Positions 35,689-43,714 of a stretch of DNA of 50,864 bases are shown here, piece by piece. The translations under genes and the position numbers were made by a program. Position 1 is the stretch's first letter. The number at the start of each line of letters is the position of its first letter. The notes under the pieces were generated by a model that made no database searches, was not told the DNA's origin, and saw only the letters and a list, made by a program, of their open reading frames with translations. The DNA lies in NCBI GenBank assembly GCA_003567855.1, contig PWYM01000049.1, positions 1-50,864 of the forward strand. The letters are read 5' to 3'. Origin of the DNA: Gammaproteobacteria bacterium. GTDB taxonomy: Bacteria; Pseudomonadota; Gammaproteobacteria; Steroidobacterales; PWYM01.

Positions 35689-37221
35689 ATGGAAGCGAAT
35701 TTTCCACTGTTGAGCGTGCTGATCTGGCTGCCGGTTGTCGGCGGCCTGGCAGTGCTCATCGCCGATGCGCTGGCGCGCAAGGGCGTGCTGCCTGGCGGCG
35801 GCGACCGCTGGCTGGCGCTGCTCGTGGCGGTCGTCACGTTCGTGCTGAGTATTCCGCTGTGGACCGGATTCGAACGCGGAACCGCGGCGATGCAGTTCGT
35901 CGAGCAGGTCGCCTGGATCGACATGCTGAATTCGCAGTACCTGCTCGGTGTCGATGGCTTTTCCATGCCATTGATTCTACTTACCACCTTCATCACGCCG
36001 TTGGTCGTGATCGCGGGCTGGACTTCCGTGAAGGAGCGCCCCGCACAGTATTTCGCCGCGTTCCTCATACTTGAAGGCCTGATGATCGGCGTCTTCTCGG
36101 CGCTGGACGGCCTGCTGTTCTACGTGTTCTGGGAAGCGATGCTGATCCCGATGTTCCTGATCATCGGGATCTGGGGCGGCAAGCGTCGTGTGTATGCGAC
36201 GCTGAAGTTCTTCCTGTATACGTTCCTGGGCTCGGTGCTGATGCTGGTCGCGCTCATCTACCTGTATCTGCAGGCGGGCAGTTACGCGATTCTCGACTTC
36301 CATGGTCTGCCGCTGACGATTACGCAGCAGACGTGGATATTCCTCGCGATGCTCATCGCCTTCGCGGTTAAAGTGCCGATGTGGCCCGTGCACACGTGGC
36401 TGCCCGACGCGCACGTTGAGGCACCCACCGGCGGTTCGGTCGTGCTTGCGGCGATCATGCTCAAGATGGGCGGCTACGGATTCGTGCGGTTCAGCCTCCC
36501 GATCACCCCGGATGCGAGCATGGCGCTCGACTGGCTGCTGATCGGTCTGTCGCTGATCGCCGTGGTCTATATCGGGTTTGTCGCACTCGTTCAGAGCGAC
36601 ATGAAAAAGCTGATCGCGTATTCGTCGATCGCGCACATGGGGTTCGTGACGCTCGGCTTCTTCATCATTTTCGGCATCATGAACAACACCGGCAGCACGC
36701 AGGGTGCCGCGCTCGCGCTGCAGGGTGCGATGGTGCAGATGATCTCGCACGGCCTGATATCGGGCGCGCTGTTCCTCTGCGTGGGTGTTATGTACGACCG
36801 CCTGCACAGCCGGGAGATTTCCGCCTACGGCGGGGTCGCGAATACGATGCCGAAGTTCGCCGCGTTCATGGTGCTGTTCGCGATGGCCAACGCGGGGCTC
36901 CCCGGCACCTCGGGCTTCGTGGGTGAGTTCTTCGTAATTCTCGCCGCCTTCCAGGCGAATTTCTGGTACGCGTTGCTGGCGGCAACAACGCTGATTCTCG
37001 GCGCGGCCTATACGCTGTGGCTAGTCAAGCGCGTCATTTTCGGTGAGATCGCCAACGAGGGCGTGGCCGGGCTCAAGGACATCAACGCCCGCGAGTTTGG
37101 CCTGCTCGCGGTGCTGGCATTCGGCGTACTGCTGCTCGGCGTGTGGCCCGCGCCGCTGGTCGAGGTCATGAACGCCTCCATCGAGGCCTTGCTTGAACAC
37201 GTGAGCGTGTCGCGTCTTTGA
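35689..37221 (+). CDS. nuoM: NADH-quinone oxidoreductase subunit M
   Basis: Antiporter-like proton-pumping subunit, 510 residues, about 14 transmembrane helices. The family segments FYVFWEAMLIPMFLIIGIWG and HTWLPDAHVEAPTGGSVVLA are present, and lysine/glutamate residues for proton transfer fall at the expected points. 28 bases after nuoL. Confidence 0.98.
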   Translation: MEANFPLLSVLIWLPVVGGLAVLIADALARKGVLPGGGDRWLALLVAVVTFVLSIPLWTGFERGTAAMQFVEQVAWIDMLNSQYLLGVDGFSMPLILLTTFITPLVVIAGWTSVKERPAQYFAAFLILEGLMIGVFSALDGLLFYVFWEAMLIPMFLIIGIWGGKRRVYATLKFFLYTFLGSVLMLVALIYLYLQAGSYAILDFHGLPLTITQQTWIFLAMLIAFAVKVPMWPVHTWLPDAHVEAPTGGSVVLAAIMLKMGGYGFVRFSLPITPDASMALDWLLIGLSLIAVVYIGFVALVQSDMKKLIAYSSIAHMGFVTLGFFIIFGIMNNTGSTQGAALALQGAMVQMISHGLISGALFLCVGVMYDRLHSREISAYGGVANTMPKFAAFMVLFAMANAGLPGTSGFVGEFFVILAAFQANFWYALLAATTLILGAAYTLWLVKRVIFGEIANEGVAGLKDINAREFGLLAVLAFGVLLLGVWPAPLVEVMNASIEALLEHVSVSRL

Positions 37222-37254
37222 GGCGGCACCGCAACCCAGGTATCGGATGAATCG

Positions 37255-38691
37255 ATGACGCTCGAGAGCCTCAATATCGGACCGGCGATTCCGGAGATCT
37301 TCCTGCTCTGTGCGATCTGCACGGTGCTGCTGGTCGATGTTTTCCTGAAGGACTCGCAGCGCGGGATCACCTATGTGCTGTCGATGCTCTCGCTGCTCGG
37401 GACGGCGGTACTTCTAGCCGGCCTCGAGGTGCCGGTGCGTGAAATGTCGTTCTTCGACAGTTTTGTGATGGACCCGACCGCGCGCGTGCTCAAGCTGTTC
37501 AGCGTCGGTGCGATGGCCGTGGTATTCGTCTACTCGCGCAGCTATCTGCAGCAGTCGGGCATGTTCCGCGGCGAGTATTTCGTGCTGTCGCTGTTCGCGC
37601 TGCTCGGCATCCTGGTGATGATCTCGGCGAGCAGCCTGCTGACGATGTACCTGGGGCTCGAGCTGCTGTCGCTGTCGCTGTATGCGATGGTCGCGTTCAA
37701 TCGTGAATCGCCGCTCGCGGCAGAGGCGGCGATGAAATACTTCGTACTCGGTGCGATCGCGTCCGGATCACTTCTCTACGGCATCTCGATGATCTACGGT
37801 GCGACGGGCACCGTGAACCTCGAAGAGATCGCCGCGGCGGTGTCGGCAGGGGAGGCCACGCTGGTGCTGATGCTGATCGGCATCGCGTTCGTGCTCGTCG
37901 GCATCGCGTTCAAGTTCGGTGCCGTGCCATTCCACATGTGGCTGCCCGACGTCTACCAGGGGGCGCCGACGGCGGTGACGCTGTTCATCGCGTCGGTGCC
38001 GAAGATCGCGTCGTTCGCACTGGTGCTGCGGGTCCTGGTCGAGGGGCTGGGTGACCTGTTCGAGAGCTGGCAGGCGATGGTGATCGTCATCGCCGTGCTG
38101 TCGATGGTGGTTGGCAACGTGGTCGCGATCGCGCAGACCAACCTCAAGCGCATGCTCGCTTACTCGACGATTTCGCACGTGGGCTTCATCCTCGTCGGAT
38201 TCGCGAGCGGTACCACGCTCGGGATAGAAGCGGCGATGTTTTACACGCTGGCCTACGTGATCATGGCGTTGGGCGCGTTCGGCATGATCATCCTGCTGTC
38301 GCGTGAAGGTTTCGAAGCGGAGCAGCTCGAGGACTTCAAGGGTCTGAACACGCGCAGTCCGTGGTTTGCGTTGGTGATGCTGATGATCATGTTCAGCATG
38401 GCGGGCGTACCGCCGTTCGTAGGTTTCTTCGCGAAGGTGGCGGTGTTCGGCGCGGCGATCGACGCGGGACTGGCGTGGCTTGCGATCCTCGGCGTGCTGT
38501 TCTCGGTCGTCGGCGCGTACTACTACCTGCGCGTGGTCTGGTACATGTATTTTGAGCCGCCCGCCGAAACACTGCGGATCGGGCCGTCGGCGGACCTGCG
38601 CGTGATCGTGAGCCTGAACGGCATCGCGGTGCTGGCGCTGGGCCTGCTGCCCGGTGCGCTGTTCGCACTGGCCGCCGGCGCCGGAATCTGA
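37255..38691 (+). CDS. nuoN: NADH-quinone oxidoreductase subunit N
   Basis: Third antiporter-like subunit, 478 residues, about 13-14 transmembrane helices. Motifs YLGLELLSLSLYAMVAF, FHMWLPDVYQGAPTAVT and LAYSTISHVGFILVG. Last gene of the operon; complex I is complete (A-N). Followed by the promoter and gene of tRNA-fMet. Confidence 0.98.
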   Translation: MTLESLNIGPAIPEIFLLCAICTVLLVDVFLKDSQRGITYVLSMLSLLGTAVLLAGLEVPVREMSFFDSFVMDPTARVLKLFSVGAMAVVFVYSRSYLQQSGMFRGEYFVLSLFALLGILVMISASSLLTMYLGLELLSLSLYAMVAFNRESPLAAEAAMKYFVLGAIASGSLLYGISMIYGATGTVNLEEIAAAVSAGEATLVLMLIGIAFVLVGIAFKFGAVPFHMWLPDVYQGAPTAVTLFIASVPKIASFALVLRVLVEGLGDLFESWQAMVIVIAVLSMVVGNVVAIAQTNLKRMLAYSTISHVGFILVGFASGTTLGIEAAMFYTLAYVIMALGAFGMIILLSREGFEAEQLEDFKGLNTRSPWFALVMLMIMFSMAGVPPFVGFFAKVAVFGAAIDAGLAWLAILGVLFSVVGAYYYLRVVWYMYFEPPAETLRIGPSADLRVIVSLNGIAVLALGLLPGALFALAAGAGI

Positions 38692-38702
38692 CCCGCCGGG
38701 GC

Positions 38703-38731
38703 TTGTAAAGCGTCTGCGGGCGTTCTATAAT
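38703..38731 (+). promoter_or_regulatory. Sigma-70 promoter of tRNA-fMet
   Basis: TTGTAA (38703-38708), a 17-base spacer and a perfect TATAAT (38726-38731). It begins 12 bases after the nuoN stop; the -10 ends 17 bases before the mature tRNA 5' end. Confidence 0.75.
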
Positions 38732-38748
38732 TTCTGGTTCCAGACGGT

Positions 38749-38825
38749 TGCGGGGTGGAGCAGTCTGGCAGCTCGTCGGGCTCATAACCCGAAGGTCGCA
38801 GGTTCGAATCCTGCCCCCGCTACCA
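38749..38825 (+). tRNA. Initiator tRNA-fMet (anticodon CAT)
   Basis: 77-base tRNA with encoded CCA (38823-38825). Anticodon CAT at 38783-38785 in loop CTCATAA, held by a stem with three consecutive G-C pairs (GGG/CCC), the hallmark of initiators. The acceptor arms are TGCGGGG and CCCCGCT, so positions 1 and 72 are T and T: unpaired as required for formylation, but not the common C1-A72. D-stem GAGC/GCTC fits initiators. Confidence 0.96.
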
Positions 38826-38833
38826 ACTCTTTT

Positions 38834-38874
38834 AAAAAACCCGCGTCGGGCTCCGGCGCGGGTTTTTTCTTTTG
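38834..38874 (+). terminator. Intrinsic terminator after tRNA-fMet
   Basis: 12-bp stem AAAAAACCCGCG / CGCGGGTTTTTT (38834-38845, 38857-38868) with an 11-base loop, followed by CTTTT. The A tract, GC stem and T tract give a classic terminator, nearly symmetrical and possibly active in both directions. Confidence 0.9.
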
Positions 38875-39090
38875 GGGCAATCCGGGTATCAGTCGTACCG
38901 GCTGTCCGAAGCTTGGTGCCGCGACCACAAGCCGCGCATCTGCCACAGCAGGTCATCCACCGATCCCGTGAACGCTGTTCTCCGGATGCGTCAGCTGATA
39001 CGTTTGAATGGATGCCTCTGCACGCCGACCAGGGGTCCATTCGGGATTTTCCATCCGGTACAGGCCTGGCTGACAAGGGAGAATGGTGCT

Positions 39091-39312
39091 ATGCCAAAGT
39101 GGAAATGCTGTGTCACGCCTTCCGCCATGCCCGATGCCCGTGCATCGCTGGGGCCTTTGGCAGAAGAAGTGTATCGGGTGGAAGCCTCAAGCGAGGAGGA
39201 GGCCCTGGGCAAGGCGAAGGCGGAGATCAGCGCGCGCCGTACCATCACGAGCATGCTCCCGGCCGACCTGCTGGACGACTGGCTCATCGCCGAGCCGGAT
39301 GACCAGCCGTGA
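39091..39312 (+). CDS. Small protein of unknown function
   Basis: 73 residues from ATG 39091, with GGGAG about 9 bases upstream. Not recognised. It begins with a basic, Cys-containing patch (MPKWKCCVTPS). The middle (EVYRVEASSEEEALGKAKAE) looks like a short beta strand plus helix, and the end is acidic (DDWLIAEPDDQP). Soluble, no membrane segment. The 216 bases between the tRNA terminator and this gene hold no other gene I can support. First gene of the loosely packed accessory region. Confidence 0.55.
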   Translation: MPKWKCCVTPSAMPDARASLGPLAEEVYRVEASSEEEALGKAKAEISARRTITSMLPADLLDDWLIAEPDDQP

Positions 39313-39691
39313 TTCAGGCTTGACCAGGCGTCGGGCCGTGGCACGGCCCCGCCGCCATCGTGGCTGCCACCGAAGTGGTGCTGCGCCCCGCGCGGGGTGA
39401 GCCAGGCCGTGCCAGCTTGATCAGGCAATGATGGCCTTCGGTCAGGCCATGCTGGAGTCGGAGCGGGCATTCGACGAGGGCATGCGCGCAAGCGACGCGA
39501 AGTAGCACGCGCGAGCGGAGCCGTAGCGGAGAAAATACTCGCCTGTGCTTCAGCGCGTCGTTCGATCGCGTTCTTGGTGCTGTGTCGCACAGACGCAATC
39601 CCGCCGCATCGCGAGACTCATTGCTGCGAGAACGCCACAAGCGCCGCTCTCGTGCCGTTCCGGTCGCTTCAGCGCTGCAGAGGGCATCCCC
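39313..39691. other. 379-base gap before the Crp/Fnr gene
   Basis: No supported gene. It contains a 17-base dyad, GGGCCGTG-G-CACGGCCC (39333-39349), just after the small gene, possibly a weak terminator stem. A 25-codon ORF (39428-39505) has no good ribosome-binding site. Nothing else was recognised. Confidence 0.4.
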
Positions 39692-40408
39692 TTGAAGGTC
39701 GGGTTCCCCGCCGGTCTCAATGGCCTGCTCGACGCGCTGCCTCGGGTGCAGCGTGATCGGCTACTCCGGGCCTGTGAGCCTGCCAGGCTGGAGTTCGGCG
39801 ACATCCTCTGCGATCCGGCACGCCCCTACAGCCATGCGTGGTTCCCGCAGAGCGGACTCATCTCGCTGGTCTCGAGGCTGAACAATGCCAGTGCCCTGGA
39901 CATGGGGCTTATCGGCCACGAAGGGATGCTCGGCGATACGCTGGTGCTGGGCATCAACAGCGTGCCGATGCGCGCAGTCGTCCAGGCGTCGGGTGAGTCC
40001 ATCCGGATTCCGGTGACCAGCCTGTGTCGGGAGTTGAATCGCAGCCCGGCGTTGCGACGGGTGCTGGCGGGTTACCTTTACCAGCGCGTACTGGAACTCT
40101 CGGTGAACGGTGCCTGTACGCGTTTTCATCAGATCGAGCAGCGCCTCGCACGCTGGCTGCTACTGGCGCATGACCGTACGCGTGGGGATCACTTTCGGCT
40201 CACGCACGAGTATCTCGCCGACACGCTCGGTGTGCGACGCAGTGGCGTCACCGTGGCCGCGGGTGCTCTGCAGGCACGGGGGATCATCAGTTACTCGCGT
40301 GGGGTGATCAGGGTCGTGAACCGTCCCGGCCTGGAGGCGGCAGCCTGCGAGTGCTACGCGAAGCTGAATGGGCACCTGGTCACGGGTGCGCTTCGCAACG
40401 CCGGGTGA
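39692..40408 (+). CDS. Crp/Fnr family transcriptional regulator
   Basis: 238-residue regulator. The N-terminal cyclic-nucleotide-binding-like beta roll (about 1-140) contains FGDILCDPARPYSHAWFPQSG and LIGHEGMLGDTLVLG. The C-terminal Crp-type helix-turn-helix contains RLARWLLLAHDR, HEYLADTLGVRRSGVTVAAG and ends near LEAAACECYAKL, a mark of one widespread subgroup with no known ligand. I chose TTG 39692 (GAGGG 8 bases upstream), just before the conserved start; an ATG-type longer frame from 39545 encodes non-conserved Arg/Ser-rich residues. A decayed relative lies 0.4 kb downstream. Probably controls neighbouring stress genes. Confidence 0.88.
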   Translation: MKVGFPAGLNGLLDALPRVQRDRLLRACEPARLEFGDILCDPARPYSHAWFPQSGLISLVSRLNNASALDMGLIGHEGMLGDTLVLGINSVPMRAVVQASGESIRIPVTSLCRELNRSPALRRVLAGYLYQRVLELSVNGACTRFHQIEQRLARWLLLAHDRTRGDHFRLTHEYLADTLGVRRSGVTVAAGALQARGIISYSRGVIRVVNRPGLEAAACECYAKLNGHLVTGALRNAG

Positions 40409-40520
40409 CGACGCGCGGTCCAACACTGGCGTGGCCAAGGCCGGGCGTGCGCAACCGCACAGATCACCGCGGCTCGCGGGAACATGCTCTCAGTGGAGGT
40501 CGGAATCGAATTCCCGATAC

Positions 40521-40541
40521 CGACTCGACAACTGGGAGTCG
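40521..40541 (+). promoter_or_regulatory. Hairpin covering the ribosome-binding site of the lmo0937-type gene
   Basis: CGACTC (40521-40526) pairs with GAGTCG (40536-40541) around a 9-base loop. The 3' arm contains most of the Shine-Dalgarno GGGAG (40534-40538). A second dyad, GGAAT-CGA-ATTCC, lies at 40502-40514. Could regulate translation; the stem is short. Confidence 0.35.
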
Positions 40542-40546
40542 AAATC

Positions 40547-40696
40547 ATGCTTTTTACCATTGCAGTCGTTCTGGCGGTCCTGTGGGCGCTTGGGCTGGTC
40601 TCCGGCACTACCGTGGGCGGTTTCGTCCATGTCCTGTTGGTGGTCGCAGTCGTTCTGGTGCTCTTCCAACTGTTGAGCGGGCGTCGGGCCGTTTGA
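40547..40696 (+). CDS. lmo0937-family small membrane protein
   Basis: 49 residues with two transmembrane helices: LFTIAVVLAVLWALGLVSG and VHVLLVVAVVLVLFQLL, joined by TTVGGF and ending in a short basic tail GRRAV. This pattern (LWxLGLVSGxTxGGFxHxLLVxA) matches the lmo0937 family of tiny membrane proteins often found beside stress genes. Its role is unknown. ATG 40547 has GGGAG 8 bases upstream; an upstream in-frame ATG at 40484 would add hydrophilic residues. Lies between the intact Crp/Fnr gene and the decayed one. Confidence 0.82.
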   Translation: MLFTIAVVLAVLWALGLVSGTTVGGFVHVLLVVAVVLVLFQLLSGRRAV

Positions 40697-40804
40697 GTCG
40701 GGCCAACGACGTAGAGCTCATGTGTCATCGTGAACGGGGCCACTCGGGATGGCCCCGGTTCTCGTACGCCTGGAAGCTGACAGGGCTGTCAAAGGGTCGC
40801 CAGC

Positions 40805-41083
40805 ATGTCCAAGACCACTGTCGGGTTGCAGAATAACCTGCTTGCCGCCTTGCCGGAGGCGGTACAGGCCCGCCTGTCACCGCGACTGGAGCTCGTTGAC
40901 AAGCCCCTTGGAGGGTGATCTACCAGTCCGGCGATACGATGCGCCACGTCTATTTAAGGTGTCACCGAAGCCGCCGGCAAACTGCAATGCGCGGGCATCA
41001 TCAATTGCCAGCGTGGACATATTACGGTGATGGATCAACCCGCGCTCGAGCGGCGCTGCTGCGAATGCTATGGGGTTCGTGCG
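40805..41083 (+). pseudogene. Crp/Fnr family regulator remnant with internal deletion and frameshift
   Basis: Three pieces of one Crp/Fnr-type protein can be read. From ATG 40805: NNLLAALPEAVQARLSPRLE and DKPLGG, then a stop at 40916. In the -1 frame from 40915: VIYQSGDTMRHVY. Back in the first frame from 40961: VTEAAGKLQCAGIINCQRGH, then ITVMDQPALERRCCECYG. These are the start of the sensor domain and the last part of the helix-turn-helix plus C-terminal tail. About 130 middle codons, including most of the sensor and the dimer helix, are missing. The frame stays open to 41146, into the 3' end of the OmpA gene on the other strand. Not functional as a regulator. Confidence 0.8.
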
Positions 41084-41123
41084 AACGAAAACCGAACGCC
41101 TGTTACCCTACAATGGGGCAGCC

Positions 41124-42002
41124 CTACCTGCTCGCGCTGGAGATGATGACTTCCACGCGCCGGTTCTGCTGGCGCCCCGTGGGGGTGTCGTTGGTCGCCA
41201 CCGGCGTACCCTGGCCCTTGCCCGATGCGGACAGGCGGTTTGCAGAGACGCCCCGGTCTACGAGGTACGAGCGTACCGATTCGGCGCGACGCTCCGACAG
41301 CAGTTCGTTGGACCAGGCGCTGCCGACGCTGTCGGTATGGCCCTCTATGAGTACCGTTCGGTCAGGATACTCGGTCAGAAAGGCGGCCAACCTGTTCAGG
41401 TTGGGCGCAGCGCTGCCCGTCAGTTCAGCCTGTCCTGTCGCGAACAGCAGATCGCCAAGCGTGACCACCAGGCCACGGTCGGTCTCACGGGCGTTGAGCT
41501 CGGCAACCTGCCGCTGCAGCTCGCGCGTAGCCTCCCTGGCGGCTGCGGCGTCGCTGCGCGCGGTTTCGGCGTCTACCCGTGCAGTAGCGGCATCGGCGCG
41601 TGCTGACAGGGCTTCGGACCGAGCCTGGTCCGCTTCGCGCGTACGGGCCTCGAGGCGTACGCGTTCAGCGCGTTCGCTGAGTGCGCGGCGCTGGTCTTCG
41701 TACAGCCGACTTCGGGCACGTGCCTGCGCGATGTCGACCCTGTGATCGGCGATCAAGGCCAGGTGAGCGGCATATTCGCTGTCCTGGCGCGGCAGTTCGG
41801 CTGCCGCCACTGCGGCTTCGGCTGCCTGTATCTCCACCGGCGCGCGAGTCGCAAGCTCCGAGTCGGACTGGAGTTGAATCAGCTTGCCGCGCGTGTCGTC
41901 GACGCCGTCGGGCACCGTCATCGGTGTCGCACAGGCGGACAGCAGGGCAAGCGAGGCCACGAGCGCGATGCCGTGGTAACAACCGGTTTCGTGGATGTTC
42001 AC
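41124..42002 (-). CDS. OmpA-family lipoprotein with DUF4398-like region
   Basis: 292 residues. A lipoprotein signal peptide ends in LLSAC (Cys24), so it is probably anchored in the outer membrane. Residues 30-110 resemble DUF4398, then an Ala/Arg/Glu-rich coiled coil (about 100-170). The C-terminal OmpA peptidoglycan-binding domain (about 175-290) contains LLFATGQAELTGSA, LIEGHTDSVGSAWSNELLSE and the RRAESVRSYLVDRGV helix. The start is a GTG overlapping the stop of the upstream DUF4398 gene (GTGA). Likely links envelope and cell wall. Confidence 0.9.
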   Translation of the reverse strand: MNIHETGCYHGIALVASLALLSACATPMTVPDGVDDTRGKLIQLQSDSELATRAPVEIQAAEAAVAAAELPRQDSEYAAHLALIADHRVDIAQARARSRLYEDQRRALSERAERVRLEARTREADQARSEALSARADAATARVDAETARSDAAAAREATRELQRQVAELNARETDRGLVVTLGDLLFATGQAELTGSAAPNLNRLAAFLTEYPDRTVLIEGHTDSVGSAWSNELLSERRAESVRSYLVDRGVSANRLSASGKGQGTPVATNDTPTGRQQNRRVEVIISSASR

Positions 42003-42388
42003 TGGCGACCTCCCGCCGCGCGGTTCATTTCCTGTTGCAAAGTGTCGATGCTGTGCTGCATGTCGTCATTGATGGCCTTCGCCTTGCCTTCCTCGGCACG
42101 GGCGTGGGCAAGTTCGGCATGCACCCTGGATTCGATTGCGAGGCGTTCTGCCCGAACCATCTCCTCGTTGCGTACGGCCACACGGGCCGCTGCGAGTTTC
42201 TCGCGCGCTACAGTGAGTTCCGCTGACGCGTAGTCGGACACCCGAGCCTGCTCCGCAGTGGCGATGGCGGACTCGGCCCCCTGAAGCGCCTGCGTGGGCG
42301 GTGCTGGCGTCGTGGCACATGCGGTCAGGGCAATAAGGAGAACGAGCATGCCGGGTGCGGCCGCGTATCTCCGTAGCGAAGTGTCCAT
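41999..42388 (-). CDS. DUF4398 domain lipoprotein
   Basis: 129 residues; signal peptide with lipobox LTAC (Cys24), then a helical, Ala/Glu-rich domain of the DUF4398 type (QGAESAIATAEQARVSDYAS, AREKLAAARVAVRNEE). AGGAG lies 8 bases before the ATG. The stop overlaps the start of the OmpA-type gene, a pairing seen in many proteobacteria, so the two products probably work together at the envelope. Function is unknown. The upstream desaturase is on the same strand, 106 bases away. Confidence 0.87.
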   Translation of the reverse strand: MDTSLRRYAAAPGMLVLLIALTACATTPAPPTQALQGAESAIATAEQARVSDYASAELTVAREKLAAARVAVRNEEMVRAERLAIESRVHAELAHARAEEGKAKAINDDMQHSIDTLQQEMNRAAGGRQ

Positions 42389-42494
42389 GTCGGATGCTCC
42401 TGGAAGCGTTTCAGTGGCCGGTGACCGCGTGGCGCGCCGTCGTGCATGCCGGCGTATTCGGCACCTTGCGCCGAAGCCGGTGTCGACTGACAGG

Positions 42495-43598
42495 CTAGTG
42501 TGCGGAGGGTGTCGCGGTCGGTGCGCTGGCACACGCAGTGACGTCGGCGTGCGGTGCGAAAGCCACGAGCTGCCGGTGCTCTTCATCCCAGAGCGCGAGT
42601 CGTACCGTCCCCAGGCTCTGTTGCAGCGTGACGCGGCTGATCCCGCGCAGTTGCGGATGGTCACGCAGGACTTCCGGAAGCCGGTAGAAAGGAATGCGGC
42701 TGGCGAGATGATGGACGTGGTGTACACCTATGTTCGCGGTAAACCAGCGCAGTACCGCAGGCAGATCGTAGTGGGAACTGCCGTACAGTGCCGTTTCATG
42801 GAACGTCCAGTCATCGGCGTGCTCGTGGACGGTGGATGAAAACTGATGCTGAACGTAGAACAGCCAGATGCCGATCGAGCCTGCAAGCAGCGTGACCGGC
42901 AACTGCACGCGCAGAAATGCACCGGCGCCTAGCAGCCATATCATTGTTGTGACGACGATTGCGATTCCGAGGTTGGTGCCCATGGTGCTCAGCCACGGCA
43001 TGGGCCCATGGCGCATGAATCCGAACGGCAACCGATAATTGAGGATGAACACATAGCTCGGGGCAAGGCCGAAGAGGATCAAGGGATGTCGGTACAGGCG
43101 GTAGAGCAGACGGCCGGTCGAGGACTGTTCCTGGTACTGTCGGACTGTGAGCGTGTTGATTCCGCCGGTGTGGGGGCGGTCGAGATTCCCGGCGGTCGAG
43201 TGATGATGGGCGTGTGTGTGGCGCCAGAAATCGTAGGGGGCCAGCGTCAGGACACCGATCACTCGCCCGACCAGGTCATTGGCACGGCGCGAGTGGAACA
43301 GTGCGCCGTGGCCGCAGTCGTGCTGCAGCATAAACAGGCGGACGAGGAACGCGGCAGCGGGCACTGTAAACAGGAAACCCCACCAGTGGCCTGCGTCCAG
43401 CGTGATCCATGCCAGTGCCCAGAAAAGCGCGAACGGGACGGCCGTGATCAACAGTTCGATGAGGCTGCGCAGCAGGCGAGGCGAGCGGTACTCGCGAAGC
43501 ATGCGCTGCAGCGCCCGCGGGTCGTCGAAGATCCCTCCGTGGGTTGTGGATGAGGCCACCGGCAGGACACCCGTCTGGTGAGGAGAGAGATTCCACAC
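42495..43598 (-). CDS. Membrane fatty acid desaturase
   Basis: Di-iron, membrane-bound desaturase, 367 residues, acting on fatty acyl chains of lipids; position specificity is unknown. Three histidine boxes: HDCGH (93-97), HTHAHHH (127-133) and HHVHH (293-297), with an extra HQFSSTVHEH (251-260). Four or more hydrophobic segments lie between them (about 45-66, 72-90, 176-190, 208-250). The GTG start at 43598 lacks a clear ribosome-binding site, so the N-terminus is uncertain. Divergent from the S9 peptidase. Could adjust membrane fluidity under cold or osmotic stress (inference). Confidence 0.9.
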   Translation of the reverse strand: MWNLSPHQTGVLPVASSTTHGGIFDDPRALQRMLREYRSPRLLRSLIELLITAVPFALFWALAWITLDAGHWWGFLFTVPAAAFLVRLFMLQHDCGHGALFHSRRANDLVGRVIGVLTLAPYDFWRHTHAHHHSTAGNLDRPHTGGINTLTVRQYQEQSSTGRLLYRLYRHPLILFGLAPSYVFILNYRLPFGFMRHGPMPWLSTMGTNLGIAIVVTTMIWLLGAGAFLRVQLPVTLLAGSIGIWLFYVQHQFSSTVHEHADDWTFHETALYGSSHYDLPAVLRWFTANIGVHHVHHLASRIPFYRLPEVLRDHPQLRGISRVTLQQSLGTVRLALWDEEHRQLVAFAPHADVTACASAPTATPSAH

Positions 43599-43714
43599 TA
43601 ACGCCGGGTACGCGTGCGGTATGTACGTAACCGCACAGCGGAGGGGGCTTGGAAAGCGATACCCGACAGACGGTAGACTTCGGGGCCGTCACCAGCTCAA
43701 GGGAGTCCAGGCAG

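Noticed and set aside
38749-38825. tRNA-fMet as a site of integrative-element insertion
   Set aside because: No integrase gene and no repeat of the tRNA 3' end was seen downstream in the window.
38872-39090. N-terminal extension of the 73-residue ORF
   Set aside because: The extra residues look random and Cys/Arg-rich and overlap the terminator; the ATG at 39091 has the better ribosome-binding site.
39428-39505. A 25-codon ORF in the gap before the Crp/Fnr gene
   Set aside because: No convincing ribosome-binding site, too short to judge, no recognisable homology.
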